NCBI GenBank assembly: GCA_015680685.1
Contig: MNCI01022394.1
Coordinates: forward strand, 64,411 to 128,410
DNA: 64,000 nt
DNA from: Gnetum montanum
Lineage: Eukaryota > Streptophyta > Gnetopsida > Gnetales > Gnetaceae
Direction of reading: 5' to 3'
Part shown: positions 21,918-34,399 of the stretch, piece by piece
Layout: each line of letters starts with the position of its first letter
Numbering within the stretch: the first letter of the stretch is position 1
Position numbers and translations under genes: made by a program
The notes under the pieces: generated by a model
Databases searched by the model: none
Told to the model about the DNA's origin: nothing
Seen by the model: only the letters and a program-made list of their open reading frames with translations

Positions 21918-23224
21918 TGTACTGTCTGAAATCGTCGGTCTTCGGCTGGAAGGAAACAGAGACCTGGAGATCTCCGGACATGCACAGAAGACCCTACCTT
22001 CACTTGAGGGCAAGCTAGAATTAACAAAGGCAGAGTACCTTGAGTGGTCCGCACAGGGATCAGGCAAGGATTTTCCCAAACGTACACCGAGATGCTATAT
22101 GCTAGGTTATATGTAAACATCGTAACAGATGTAAAACCAAACGTAAACAACATAATTGGTGTAAACATAGCGTAAAAGTATGAGGGTGTAATAGTAAACA
22201 TGCAACAATTAATGAAAAAATGTAACAGATTTTAGGAAGAAAATGTAGCAATATTATTGCAAAGTGAGAGTTACAATGCACCAGTCTAACGCAGTTGTGG
22301 CTTTGACACAAGGTGGACGAATAGCCCTAGTGGATGCAAGGATGACTGTGTGCTGGTTCAAACTACAGGCACAACGTAGAGGCTGTATGCTTAGCGTACA
22401 GGGTTGAGATCCAGCGTATAAGATTTTTGTGCTCTGGTTCTTAGCATCTCTATTTTTCTCTCTGGTTTGCTCAAAATTGCCAACCCTGATCTAATGGAAA
22501 ATTGGGGGTTTTATACAGGTTTAGACTCGGATTGGGTGACACGTGGCACGTTAACTTGGTGAAGAAGAATGAAATATTACAAGTGTACAATGTGCTGCAT
22601 CTGCTGGGTGTATATGCTGGGCATATACGCTGTATCTGCTAGGCGTATACGCTAGGTTTGCTAGGCGTATACGCTAGGAGTGCAGGATGTACATGCTCAG
22701 CGTATGGACTCTAGAATGCAAACTGTTAACACTTGATGATCGCTCTGTTCATGTGAGTTGATGCTCTGTACAAAATTTTTGCTCTGCAGTACTGTCTCCA
22801 TGCTGTCTTCGGGGATTACATGCCAGGCATATACGCCAGTCGTACATGCTGAGTGTACATGTGAGGCATATATGCTATGAATGTTAGGCGTATACGCTGT
22901 GCCTGTTGGGCGTATACGCTGAGAATATTGGACGTATACATTGGGCATATACGCTGTTGATGCAAACTTGGGCGTATACATTGGGCGTATACACTGAGCA
23001 TGTGTACTTAGTGAAAACTAAGTATTTTTAGCTCAAAAGTTGCCATTTCTGATAGCAGATGTTGCCATGGTCATCGAGCGGTCCCAAAGATCTGCTCCTT
23101 GTTGAGTTCGACCCTACTTGGAGCTGTTTGCAGGGCGCTCAAGCCTTAGTCATGTTGGTGAGTGTCATGACTTGACTCGATTCTTGTTGGAGAAGTACTA
23201 AGCTTGAAATTTTGTGGTGTTTCT
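21918..23224 (-). repeat. 5' LTR of element C
   Basis: It matches 4970-6346. In plus-strand reading it starts TGTACTGTCTGAAATCG and ends GTGGTGTTTCT, where the final A of the CA end appears mutated. The GCGTATACGC-type units cover about 22600-23000, fewer than in the 3' LTR. Confidence 0.88.
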
Positions 23225-24496
23225 ATGGCATTATGGGGTTGGTATCTTACCTGGTTGGTAAGGCAGCCCATAGCCCTATGTTCAGTTATACTACATGAAG
23301 AAGTTGGTGTGCTTGGGGTTGCATGTAGTGTGACATGAGAGAAGGTTGCATAGTAGGAAAATAAGTAGTTGGCATCCACCATGCAGTTGAGATTGGGTTA
23401 GCTATTGGTGGTGGGATAGGTGCAAGTGAGGGACCAAGGGCAAAACTTGTATGCGACTCTGATGCCGGTAGAGTGTGGACATATGGTAGCATAATCGTGA
23501 TTGATGTTGGGTATGCTACATGGGTAGATTACGAAGGGATGACAATAGGAAAAGGGGTTGAAAGGCCCACTTGCTGGTATGTCGACGATACGAGATGGCT
23601 ACCCATGGTTGACAAGGGAGTGGGCTATGGTGAGGTTGTGGCAACCACAAAGGGCGTAGAAGAGAATAGTGGATTTGATTGATAAACCACTATGGAAGGG
23701 ATAGCTATGATGTAGGTTGAGTGTTAGTCTAAGTCTTCTTGCCCATCCTGAATGCTTCATTGTAATGGAACCCTGTGTCCCATTCCCTAGACTTACTCAC
23801 TCGCACCAACTAGTTTAAGATCCATTGGTATGATTCATTCAATAGGATGATGATGTTAAGAGTAGGGATGAATTCCCTCCCATTCTAATGGAGGACCTTA
23901 AAGTTACATTTATCCTTAAGTTTCTAGTGATCCAAGGGTAGATTCTCTTGGACCTTTGCCTAGAGGAAGTCATATTGCTTTGCGTCTTGTGCCAAGTGTT
24001 TAGGCGATAGATGCCATAGCCTAAGGAATTGATGTGGTGCTAGCACTAGGCTGGGCAGTCGCTTGGGACCTATCACATGTTGGACAGTGTAGGGTACCTC
24101 TAGATCCAAGGTGGAAATGATAGTGGTTACAGGATCATTTTGTGTAGCAAAAATAGAAACTGTAAAGGATGGAGAAGGATTGTAACTAGGTATGCTAGGG
24201 AGTATCGAAAGCTCACTTCCTTCACTCTTACACTTTCTACGCTAAGTAGGGGTGTTACGCAAAGAGGTTCTCTATGCCACATGAGAGGTAGATAGTGTAG
24301 GATAGTAAATAGGTTAAAGGTAGTATAGCAAGTGATTGGAGGCTTTTCTCTTTCTGGGTTCTAGAGGAATCGTCATTGCAACTAGTCTATACCACACGAT
24401 GCATAGACAACCACAAGGGTATCACGTCTACACTAGTAGGTGACGAGGTACAGATAGCATGTAGGACTACCCATGATACATAGAAAGGGTGCAATG
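23225..24496 (-). pseudogene. gag N terminus and leader of element B
   Basis: The gag of B resumes here. The minus-strand frame at 23286-23492 reads PYVHTLPASESHTSFALGP and is Pro/His/Ser-rich, like the N-terminal gag of element A at about 500-780. The DNA between 23560 and 23690 matches 890-985 (shared ATGGCTACCCAT and ACCACAAAGGG). From about 24000 to the PBS there is only leader sequence. Confidence 0.6.
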
Positions 24497-24513
24497 CCAC
24501 TCTTCTAGTGCCA
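24497..24513 (-). other. Primer binding site of element B
   Basis: The minus strand reads TGGCACTAGAAGAGTGG, a mutated form of the site in elements C and H, five bases from the LTR edge at 24519. Confidence 0.65.
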
Positions 24514-24518
24514 AAAAT

Positions 24519-26644
24519 TGTAACGACCAAAAATGTTGGTGGCTGAAACATCGAGAGGTCACCTAGTGTATAGCCTAACCTCAGATCTGTGCAAGGGCTG
24601 TGCTAGGGTAAACAAAAGTGAGGTGCCTTGAACGGTCTAGTTAATCAAATAGGAACTTAATTGCTGTACAATAACCTTCCATAAATGTTTATTTTAAAGA
24701 TGATATATGCATGTTAAGCGATGAGTGGCAAATGTAAATTGATTGAGAATAATGCAAAACATGTAAATAACAAAGCAAAATGAACTAGAATTGGGTGAGA
24801 AAGTGCACCACCCCAAGATTGGGGGATCTAATCTTTGTTTGGCTAAAGGTGTATAAATTGACGGGCAGTGTGGACAGACATAGCTTGTAATGAAGCAATA
24901 TGGTCATAGCTCTTTAAACTTTTGTCAACAGCTTGCTAACAGGAACTTTTTTCTTGCTAGTCTCCTTGCCAAAGCTAATCGCTAGAAAGAAAAAATGCCA
25001 AGATGTCAACCAAGAAGCCAAATGCTAGAGAAGTAATTGCAAAAGCCAATAATGCCAAAATATAATTGAATCCTTCTAGCCAACACCTTCAACGTTGTTC
25101 ACCAGGGTATTTATAGAGTTAGATGCAGAAGAGAAAAGTTGTTTGGATGCCACATGTCCTGGGTCCCATAGAGTGTAGACATGACTGTGCCATGCTACTG
25201 TGTTATGCTGGATGTGAAACCTATTATGCTATGACCATACCACTGAGACTACACATGCCAGAGTCTAGTGAACTACCAAAAACTTTACAAGGAAGAATGC
25301 CAATAATGAATGCAAAGTGGAGCTTGTGCTCTAGGACTATGTCTTCCCTACTTTGGTAAGCAAGGTCAAGCGTAGTGACAACTTTGGGAATAGTTAGGTG
25401 GATGCAAAACAAAGCAAACTTGGTGATGTTGTCTATCAAAGAGATGCTGGGATAAGAATAACTATTGCCAACAAGTTTTGATGCCAACTGAGGATGTCTT
25501 GGTGCTTCCATGCTAGTGTTATGTTGTTTACACTACTTAGCGTATTGGCATAGCATAAACACTCACATGTTACATTGTGCTATGCTACATAGCATAGCAT
25601 AGCATAGCCACCAGCCTTGAGAGAAATCTTACCTAATAGCTGAAAACACCTGCCTGAGGCCTGGCTAGGCAAGCAACTGCAAGCTTATCTTTCATGCTGA
25701 AAATTCTTGAGACCTACTGAGTTCATCTTTGGGACTTTTTTGGTGTTTTACATTCTTGCTACGCTATGCAATGTAGCATAGCGTAGCAGCCAATATTACA
25801 TGCATCCTCATTTGATCTGTAATGCTTTGTCAAGAAATCTTGCTTGGGGCCTGAGGACTAAGTGGAATAGCTAGTTTTGAAGGTTGAAGTGTGGCCAAGT
25901 GCAATCCTCTTGCCAGAACCACTTGGTAGTGGGCCTTCATGCATTCTATCCTTGCTATGCTATGTTATGCTGCATAGCATATCATAGCATAACACCTAGC
26001 TTGGCTTAGATTCTGACTTTTGCAAAAGTTTTGTCATGGGATGTTAGTCATGTCCCGGCGTGTCAGTAGAGCAAACTTGTTTAACAGTTGAAGCATGGGC
26101 AAGTGTGCTTACTGAGTAGGAGTATTGTTAGAGGATTTCAAATGAAATCTGCCATATTTTTGCTATGTCACATTGCTCATGCATCAAGGATGAAGTGAGG
26201 AAAATACCATAGAGGGTTGAATCATTGTCAATGTGCATCTTGGTACCCATTTATTCTTCTCAAGGCCTTCTAGGCTATGCAGTGTAGCATAGCATAGTAG
26301 GTTCCTTCAGTTAGAAAACTTGTCGAACTATTTAGCTCATCTTGAACACTTTCGGTAGCTCCTAGCATGGTCTTTGTGTAGACTGTCAGCTGGGTCAAGT
26401 GCCAAGTTGGGCAAGTTGGAGAGTTCAGCAAGCCTATTAGCCCTGGAGATAGAAAACTTGCCAAACTGTACAGTTTAGCCTCAATGCCTCTTTCATGAAA
26501 ACTTACCTTGTGGTTGGATGCCATGTTGACTGTGCTATAAAGAGCATTGTCTACATGATCCAGTGTATCACTAGACTTGCGAGAACCCTTGCCCATAATT
26601 CAAGACTACTGAATAATGAGAGTCCCAAAATTCATGGTGTCTCA
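24519..26644 (-). repeat. 5' LTR of element B
   Basis: It starts TGTAACGACCAAAAATG in plus-strand reading and ends AATTCATGGTGTCTCA, similar to the outer LTR edges of A and C. It aligns with LTR A and has the same four clusters of GCTATG/CATAGC palindromes (about 25520-25615, 25750-25795, 25945-26010, 26270-26300). Confidence 0.75.
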
Positions 26645-28611
26645 TAGTACCCATATGTATCAAGTTGTTTGTAAGGATACTACTACCTTGGTGATAGCAT
26701 CTTCCACAATTGTTGTTTTTGCCATTAATGGTACTACTCGTAGAGTTGTGGTAGAGCTCCACTTGGATAATAAGCTTTTTGCTACTAGTGGAACTATCTT
26801 GGATTGCCTTGAGGATAAGGTAATATTTTGGGTGCTTGCCTTTTTGCCAATGTAGAATTCAAAGTGTACATCCCATATTCCTACAAGTGTGACATAATAG
26901 GGAAACATCCATTAGGATTTTCATATTGGAAAATGTAACATGCATCATCATCATTTGATTCTGACTTCACAACCTCATCCACTGTAGCAACTTTTCCCTT
27001 ACCCCTTTGGTAGGCACATTTAACTTCCTTCCTTCTCTTGTGGTCATAATTGCTATCTTACTTTTTGGATTCCTCTGGAATTTTCAAAGCTATTTTGAAT
27101 TTTTCATCCAACGACTCCAACACTTTCTCCACCTTTGCCAAAATTTCAAAAATAGATTTTTGAATCAACAAGGTTTTTTGCTACACCACTTCATCAAGTG
27201 GTGCCTCCCCCTCACTATTACCAAAATGGACCTCCCTTTTTCTGATGGAAGGGTCCTAATTTTACTCCTTATCATTTTCTCATTTTCCCAACTCACCTTC
27301 TTCTTTTTCATCCTACTCAATCAACCTTTGAATCTTATGGGCTCAAAGTTATGGTAACCTTGCTTGGCCATAAAGCTTAAGAATTCTTCTTGTTTCTGAT
27401 TATAACCCATCTATGATATGGTGGAGCTATTTCCATTGAGAATAAACATGGCTTAGATACCTACGCAAAAAGGAATAATACCTATCATGGCTATGTCCAA
27501 GGGTTCATGTATTCCTTGTTGCTAGCCTTGGATTTGCTTTTTAAACTGGAACAACTCAAGCATCGTACTCCATCTATGAATTAATTCCAACTCCAAGGAG
27601 TAGTACCAACTTTCTACTTCTTTTGTGAGTGTCATGGGAAATAGCTTAAGTTTCTACTATTCATCCTCTATATTCTACAAGATAGAGGCATCATGAAAGC
27701 CTTGAAGATGGATCTATGGATCCAAGTTATATCCCACTTCAAATTTGAGGATATTGTCCATATCCAACTTGTTGATTCTACTATCTTTCACATGCATGGT
27801 TGGAATTCTAATTGCCTCTACAATGTTCAACATGATTTGAGTTGCTAGTAAATGTTCATCATTGTTATAATTTTGATGATGTCTATGATGTCCTGTATTA
27901 TCCCTTCATTCATGGTAGGGCCTATTATCATTGTTCTACCATTCACCTCTATCATGATTTCATCCCTTGTAGTTTCGATCAGATTTAGAGGAGGAAGAAG
28001 ATGTAGATGAAGAGAATGAAGAGAGAGGAGGACTATCTTCTCTCTTCTTGTTACAACCATGATCATCAGGTTTATTGTCATCATGATTCTTGCTTGAGCC
28101 CTTTCCTTTGCTCCCACATTTTTCTTGGACTTGAATTATTAATAGTGAACTATAAGTTCAAATTCAAGCCCCATTCACTAGAGTCAAGGGATTGAGAATC
28201 TTCATGTTGAGAACCTCAAGAGGGAGGGTCCTCTTTGTCATTTTGATTTATCAAGAATAAGGAATTAGTAAACCATTTCCCCTTCATAGCTTCATGGCAC
28301 TTCTCTTGGTGCTAATCTCATTTGCATTGTGTTTTTGTGGGACAGTAGTCCTAATAGTCATTGTCCTACACAATGTATTCATCATGGAGATCTTGGATGC
28401 CCAACCTCTTAAGATTTTGGAGCAGAATTATAGGAATAGATTGGTTAGACAAAAAAACAATGTTGCCCTCCATATCTCTTCACTGCAACTATTCATCCTG
28501 ATGCAAGATGAAGGTGAAATCAGGTACAAGCTCATCTAGATAAGTGTACATCGCTTTGAATTCTTGGAGCATTAGTAGTATTGATTCATCATGCCTATGA
28601 GAAGAAGACAT
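26645..28611 (-). pseudogene. gag of element D
   Basis: It starts at the ATG at 28609-28611 (MSSSHRHDESILLMLQEFKA) and then meets a TAG within about 50 codons. The same N-terminal segment is recognisable in E (about 40620-40790) and F (about 50640-50798). Further down are a Ser/Arg-rich segment near 27845-28117 and a nucleocapsid-like stretch with CGRCYHQGS near 26690. Several stops and frameshifts are present. Confidence 0.7.
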
Positions 28612-28750
28612 TTTGGATTAAAAGAAAATTTTAGTGTGCTTTAATTATAATTATTTTTTAAATTTTTTGAATGATTGCAACTTAGGGTTTATTCCAATGA
28701 TCTCAAATAATATTCACTAAGTCCTAGATAATGCATGTATCAAATTACAA

Positions 28751-28770
28751 ATCCCTAGAAATGATGCCAA
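28751..28770 (-). other. Primer binding site of element D
   Basis: The minus strand reads TTGGCATCATTTCTAGGGAT. Together with the sites of E and F it fits decay from the Athila-type site TTGGCGCCGTTGCCGGGGA, with most changes in its CG positions. Confidence 0.65.
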
Positions 28771-29674
28771 TGATGAGTGATGAGTAGACCCTACATCCAA
28801 TCATATGAATCACTAAGCATTTATATGCAATATGTTCAAATTTTGTGGACTTATAGCTTTCTAAGTACATTGGTCTTTAGGAAGTGAAACTAACCATTAC
28901 AATCATTGTCTTTCCAATTACACTTGTAAAATGCAAAGGTATGGTTAAGTATAACTGAGGAATATGATTTTTATAATTTCTACATTTTATATTTTAAGTC
29001 ACCTAAGAATAAAGAATGATGAATAAAGTAATTTAATTTCTAATTTAATCTAACTAGCTAACAATTGACTAATCGTAACATAAGCATCTATTCCCACTTG
29101 CCATACACATCCTAAACACATTTAATTTTACTAGGTTACCAAACGTCAAGCATTCCTAGGATTACTAAGTGCCAAGTGTATGCTTGAAGTGGTTGTACTT
29201 ATGTGCTTAACTAACTACTATTTAATTTAGCTTATTCTACCTTAATTAATCACTCAATTACTTAAAATATTAAGAAAATTGTTTAAAATATGAAATGCAT
29301 AAAGGAAATAATTAATCTATTTCAAAGTGTTGCAAGATTTATTTGAAATCTTGTCTTTATTGTCACACATACACTAGTGCTTAGGTATAATAGTTTTTGA
29401 ATAAAGATATGTACACTCTTTAACTCCTATGTAGGCACTTAGAAAAACATTTTAACTTCTAAATGAAAGAACTATAAGAGCTTCACTACAACTATAAGAA
29501 TTATGCCATAAATGCAATTGGTAAGCACATATTTATAGGCAAAATCGGGAGCCCCGTCAATAGGTATGCATCAATGGATCAAACCCTATGTTGATGGGAT
29601 CACGTCGATGAGATCCTATTGACAGGGCCGCATTGACAACATCCCATTGATGTGGCCAACCAAATGACTCATCA
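28771..29674 (-). repeat. 5' LTR of element D
   Basis: It starts TGATGAGTGATGAGTAG directly after the PBS and ends ACTCATCA. It aligns with the LTRs at 40931-41706, 41711-42372 and 50948-51615. Near its outer end a GATGGGATC/GATGAGATCC word is repeated several times. Confidence 0.75.
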
Positions 29675-30029
29675 TAAAGCTTCATTTCATTTTTTTAAAT
29701 CTTAGAAGGGGATGGGGTGGATTGAGGTGAAGATTTTGGACCCTTAAAAGAAAATTTATTATAGAGGAAAAAGTTCAAAGTGTAGCTCACCTATATAATT
29801 GTTAGTTTTGGATTTTTCTTTTTCTTAAATGATTGTTGATAGTTAATTTTCCATGATGTTTCTTTCTCATTATGAATAATGGATTAGGAATTATTTAGTT
29901 ATAATATGTGAAAAGGAAATAAGATTATAGATTTATTAAAAATGATAAAGGTATAATTATGAAACCAAAAATAATTGTAATATAGGCTACCCCAAGATAT
30001 ATAGTCTAATTGAAATTTTGTAACTCAAC

Positions 30030-30100
30030 ATTAACCTCCACAATTCAACTCTTGATTTGAAGATTTCAAATCAAGAGTCTAATCACTAGGCTAATACCTC
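30030..30100 (-). repeat. tRNA-like fragment 1
   Basis: The minus strand reads TTAGCCTAGTGATTAGACTC followed by TTGATTTGAAATC, which resembles a pol III A box and anticodon arm. It looks like a tRNA-derived SINE remnant or tRNA pseudogene; no acceptor stem is evident. Confidence 0.4.
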
Positions 30101-30504
30101 ATTGTTAATATGGTGAATATAATAGATATATCCATCATCAATGAGATTGGTCCTTTTCCAATATTTTATATATGTTTGTTATTACTTAGAATTTTCTATG
30201 TGAATTATATAATTATTTATTTAAGCTCTATTTTAAGTTATGATGTTAGCATATCACAACCAAACTATTATTATATGAGAAGTGATGCTTAAAGTATGAG
30301 AGTATTTTCATTCAAGGTTATTCATTTAAAATTGCAAAAAAAATCATCTAACATATTATAATATGTGTAACCAAGGAAATTCTAGTGAAAAGAAGAATCT
30401 AAAAAAGTGATGAGAAATACAAAGGTAAATTAACAAGAATAAGAGTATTTTGGCCCAAATAGTTTCGTGAATGATTTTTTATGATAAGTTTTGTTTAGAG
30501 TGAT

Positions 30505-31480
30505 TACTTATTTTTTTCGTCATTATCATCATCCTAGCCTTATCCCAACTACACAAGGTTAGCTATATGAGTTATTTTATGTCATTCACTCTATTAAGAG
30601 ACAAAGAACCATTAATACCCAATTATTGAACCTTTTTTTTATGGATAAGGTGCTTCAATATTCCTAGGTAAAGTGATTAAATATGCTTATAATAATGGCT
30701 CTAGGTTAATGTGCTCAGGGTATTAGTACTAGGTTTTGAACCTAGTACCTTTGAGTGTAAGAAATGTGAGCTAACCAACTAGCTAATGACATGTACTCAA
30801 GTATGTTTTGATTTACCACTATTAGGTAGCTCAAGTTGTTATTCCTCTATTATTCTTAGTATTTCCTACAAGAATAAAATACATAATTTGGAGTTTTGAA
30901 ATCAAGTGACTTACCACTAGGCTATATATCATGGGGTGTACCTATAGTCATTATTTCAGGTTTCAATGTGTCCCTCCTCTTCCCCAAAAGTATGTATTGG
31001 TCTACCTCTTTGATTTCATCAAAGCTTTATTAAGGTAACCTCTTCTAACATGAGTATTCTTGGTTTTCTTAACACATGATGAAACCATCTAAGAAAAAAT
31101 TTCTTAATATTATTATCTCTAGGAACTACTTCCAAACTTCTTCTAACAAGAGAGGAGTTAATTTGATCTTTTCTAGTCTCATGAAATATCCATCTTTGCC
31201 TAAAATTTTCTATCACATCCACACCTTACACCTAATAGTTTTGAAAGGCTAACATTCTTTACTATAAAGAATCATAAGTCTAGTAGCAATTTTGTAAAAC
31301 TTACCCTTTAACTTAATAGTAAAACTTCTATTACAAAACATAATACTAGCGTTCCATCATTTCCTTCATTTTGCCTCAATTTTATTTATCACATTATTGT
31401 GAATCTATTAGCAACCATTTAGGACATTATTTCTAACAACTGCCTCGAATAGGATTTAGGTGCTTGCTAGTCTCTAGTAA
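30505..31480 (-). mobile_element. RTE-type LINE fragment
   Basis: The minus strand carries the C-terminal part of a plant RTE reverse transcriptase: KGKFYKIATRLMILYSKEC near 31300, then VRRSLEVVPRDNN and FFLRWFHHVLRKP at 31019-31222. These match the family patterns KGKFYRTAIRPAMLYGxECW and RLRWFGHVxRRP. The 3' end at about 30510-30575 reads AGTTGGGATAAGGCTAGG followed by a GAT-type tail, which is the usual 3' end of these elements. Between the coding part and the tail lie tRNA-like fragments, apparently inserted. The fragment has many stops. Confidence 0.82.
30690..30935 (-). repeat. tRNA-like fragments 2 and 3 inside the LINE
   Basis: Fragment 2 (about 30690-30795) reads on the minus strand TTAGCTAGTTGGTTAGCTCA, then CTTACAC and GGTTCAAAACC, in the order A box, anticodon loop, B box. 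Fragment 3 (about 30855-30935) reads TAGCCTAGTGGTAAGTCACT then TTCAAAACTCC. They look like tRNA-derived SINE pieces. Confidence 0.45.
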
Positions 31481-34399
31481 CACCAAAGCCTAGATACCTC
31501 CAAATAGACTCAGTAGTTAAACATGAGTATGTGTTTGCTGTTGTGAATGTTGAAATAGTTGCTTTGCATATAAAACTATAATCCACTATCATGAAAGAGA
31601 TTTTGCCAACTTTGTAAAATACCATGAGTTGTTGGAGATTCCAATTTTGTTCAATTACTTAGCCTATATAGTTCTTATAATACCTACCTGTAACAAATAA
31701 AATTTGTAGAAACTATTCAAGTAAAACTCTACCAATCTACTCTTAATTTTCCCACAGAGAGAAAGTTCCATAAGAAAACTAGAAATAGAGCAAGATTCAA
31801 TGGAAATAGAAAGAAAACGAAAGAATATTTATGTAAAAATATCAAATATTTAAGTAAGTTAAATTAATACGAGGAAACAATTCATAATAAAGTTATCCCA
31901 AATTCAATATCTATGAGTTGTTCAAATTTTCTAGGCTTAAACAAGTAATTTCTTAAAGACAATCCTACTATACTACCAAAAATTATTTGATGAAACACCA
32001 TTTATGAGTCTTTATTTTGGCTAGATAATAGTTTTTAACAATTGCATACAACAAAGCTTTCAAAGATTTGACAATTTCTAATTGAAATATCAAAGAATTA
32101 TACTTTAAAAATCAAATAACTATTTCAGTCCTATCAAAATACCAAAGAGTTTTTTGAACCCTCTAGACTATTGAATTGTTCAACTAGCTTGTCTATAGTA
32201 GAGGCTCTCTTACAACAATCCTAATAGTAGCCTTAAGCATTGCATAATATTAAACTTCTCTATTAAATTTCTCTTGAGGCTTCCCAACGTGAGCTATTCT
32301 ATGGAAAATCTTAATAAGAGTTTGCTATCATGCAACAAAGAACTATAAAAGTGATCTAAAAAATTCCAAATTTAATGCCAAGCAAGATACCACCTAAACC
32401 ACTAGCTAGGAAACTAAAACAAAATAGAAAAGAATAAACTCAAGACTAAAACAAAGTGGTGAAACGATGTCTTTAGCAAGCCATTTTACAAGTGATCTTT
32501 AAATTTCTTCCCCCTATTAATGTCCACCCTTAAAGCCCCTTTTATACTAACTTTAGGGTAGTTACAATCATCATGAAAAGTTGAGGTGGGTTACAAATAT
32601 CTAAGGGATTGATTTATAACCATCCTAGATGTTATAAGTCCCAAAGGAAGTTATTAGAAAATTAAGTTATGATGGCCAACTGTATTTTTATTAACAAATA
32701 TTATGGAGATTACCATGGGAAGCTATAAAAATTTAAGAAATATATAACATAGTTGGCAAGTGTCCCATCCATCAATAACTACTCATGACATACAAATTTT
32801 CAAATGATATATTTAATCGGTGCATGACAAAGGGCTAACCACATTAGCTAGGTTAGAGAATAAAATAATATACAACTTTAAAGTAGAAAATTAATTTATC
32901 TGTCAATAATAGCTACATAATTCTCACTCCTAATAATATACCATTATCATTTTTAACTTTTCCAAAGTTTGAAATCCAATTTTTTCACTAACGAGAACTC
33001 GAATTAGTCATGCCAAGCATCAATCTGTAGTCATAGCTATTGGATGCATAACATCACTATTGTCCCTTGTGCCTTGCCTGTTAATGCCATAATCATTTTG
33101 GTTCATTTGTTTTCTGTTGCCTTGATTCAAAATGTATCTATGACACCATTGACAAATGAGGATAATGATGAGGTTCCACTTCCATAACGGAGATTAGGCA
33201 ATGCGTATGGAGCAGAAGTACGTTTTTGGTTTATAATATTAGGTTTCTTGCTATCAAGGATGTGTGGAACCCTTGAAAACACTTGCAATTTGACACCTCC
33301 ACTTACATGCTGATTCTCCTTATAGACCAACACCACCGTAACTCCTTGGTAGTGCATTGTCATGCATGAAGCTTCCATGAAAAAATCTACAAAGAAAATT
33401 ATCTTTCCTTCCATAATAGTAGTGACTAAAACCATTTTGAATCTTATATTCTTTCCTATTTCCTTTATGCAAAGCAAGGGAACTTTGACTAGAAACATAG
33501 ATCATAATAATCTTTCTCTATTTGTCTCTATTTTGATTATACCAGAGTGAGTAGGCTTAGGAGGTGTGTTGTTCATTAGGTAAGAAGTTGCAGTGAGTCA
33601 TGGAATTATGAGCAAATATGATGCCTTATTCTATCATATCTGGGTAATTCTAAAACCATGTCATGTTCTACACATATTCTGAAATCACAACATTCTAAGA
33701 ACCCAAATGCTCATAGGTATTTCCTTGAATTCATTGGTGGCTCCATTGGTTTCATCAATTTTCCCATCATGATCTTGAACTTTGCATCTGATTTTTAATA
33801 AATCCTTGCTTGTAGAATGAGTGTCTAATGGTGCATCATATAACTTATTCAATTGTTTAAAACTAATTTCTACTTAACATTAGGATCTTTAAAGTGTAAG
33901 GTTTATACACTTTAATAGATTTGATTTTGATCACCATTATGTGTATGCCAATGACATCAACCTTGCTTTTTAAACTTTGAGGCTTTTTCATTAACTTTTC
34001 CTCACCAACATTCATATATATTTAATGAGACCTACATTATCTAACTTAATTGCACTAATGAGAGATGAAATAAAAGTATGATATATGAAAGTAGTAATTA
34101 CAGACATTCTTGTTGCTCCATCCACCAGCTATTAGACCTTTGAAAATGCAACTCATTTTAGGCTTTAGACATTTTGAGTCATTAGAGGAGTCTTTCTATG
34201 ATCAATGAAGTGCTTCCAAGTCATTGATCAATTAAGATTAATGTCAGATGAATGAAGTAGAATCGTATGTGACTTTAACCTTCAACCATGCAAGAAGAAT
34301 AAGAGGGTGACCATTTCAATAAGAAAAATCCAAGCACAATGGCATCCATAGTAATGATGCAACATAGAGCAACACTTGATTTTGCATGGTGACACATTT
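31481..34399. other. AT-rich spacer, no gene recognised
   Basis: The longest open frame (33127-33498, minus, 123 codons) has no motif I recognise. Sequence near 33700-33850 also has a short open minus-strand stretch without recognisable similarity. It may be an old element too decayed to name. Confidence 0.5.

Larger units (their letters stand above)
4970..23224 (-). mobile_element. Element C: complete Tat/Ogre-like Ty3/gypsy with an antisense gene
   Basis: This is an 18.3-kb element on the minus strand with LTRs at 4970-6346 (3') and 21918-23224 (5'), a PBS at 21896-21912 and a polypurine tract at 6351-6359. The order from 5' to 3' is gag, protease, a 6-kb block, RT, RNase H, archaeal-type RNase H, integrase, and a 3' untranslated region with a tandem array. 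The second RNase H after the usual one is a hallmark of the Tat lineage. Gag-protease stays in a single frame from 21383 to about 17190, broken only by stop codons. Pol stays in one frame from 11252 to 8799, then shifts once. It lies inside gag of element B. The flanking five bases (GTGGT at 4965-4969, ATGGC at 23225-23229) would be a target duplication only if two transitions are allowed. Confidence 0.88.
3311..26644 (-). mobile_element. Element B: Tat-like Ty3/gypsy, split by element C
   Basis: This is a minus-strand element. Its gag is present at 3311-4969 and resumes at 23225 after the 18.3-kb insertion of C. It is followed by a leader, a PBS (24497-24513) and a 5' LTR (24519-26644). Its distal part (protease and pol) is not in the window because element A sits at its left edge. 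Its right edge at 26644 falls inside the gag of Athila-like element D, which resumes at 26645, so B appears to have inserted into D. Confidence 0.75.
26645..29674 (-). mobile_element. Element D: Athila-like Ty3/gypsy, 5' fragment
   Basis: The order on the minus strand is LTR (28771-29674), PBS (28751-28770) and gag (28611 down to 26645), where element B begins. The last bases of D (TAGTACCCATATG) match element E at 39246-39256 (TAGTGCCCATATG), which confirms that B interrupts D rather than ending beside it. The rest of D lies outside the window. Confidence 0.75.

Noticed and set aside
4965-23229. Target-site duplication of element C
   Set aside because: GTGGT on the left and ATGGC on the right agree at three of five bases only; not called as a duplication.
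30690-30795. Functional tRNA gene on the minus strand
   Set aside because: A and B box-like words and a CTTACAC loop are present, but no matching acceptor or anticodon stems were found, so it is treated as a tRNA-derived remnant.
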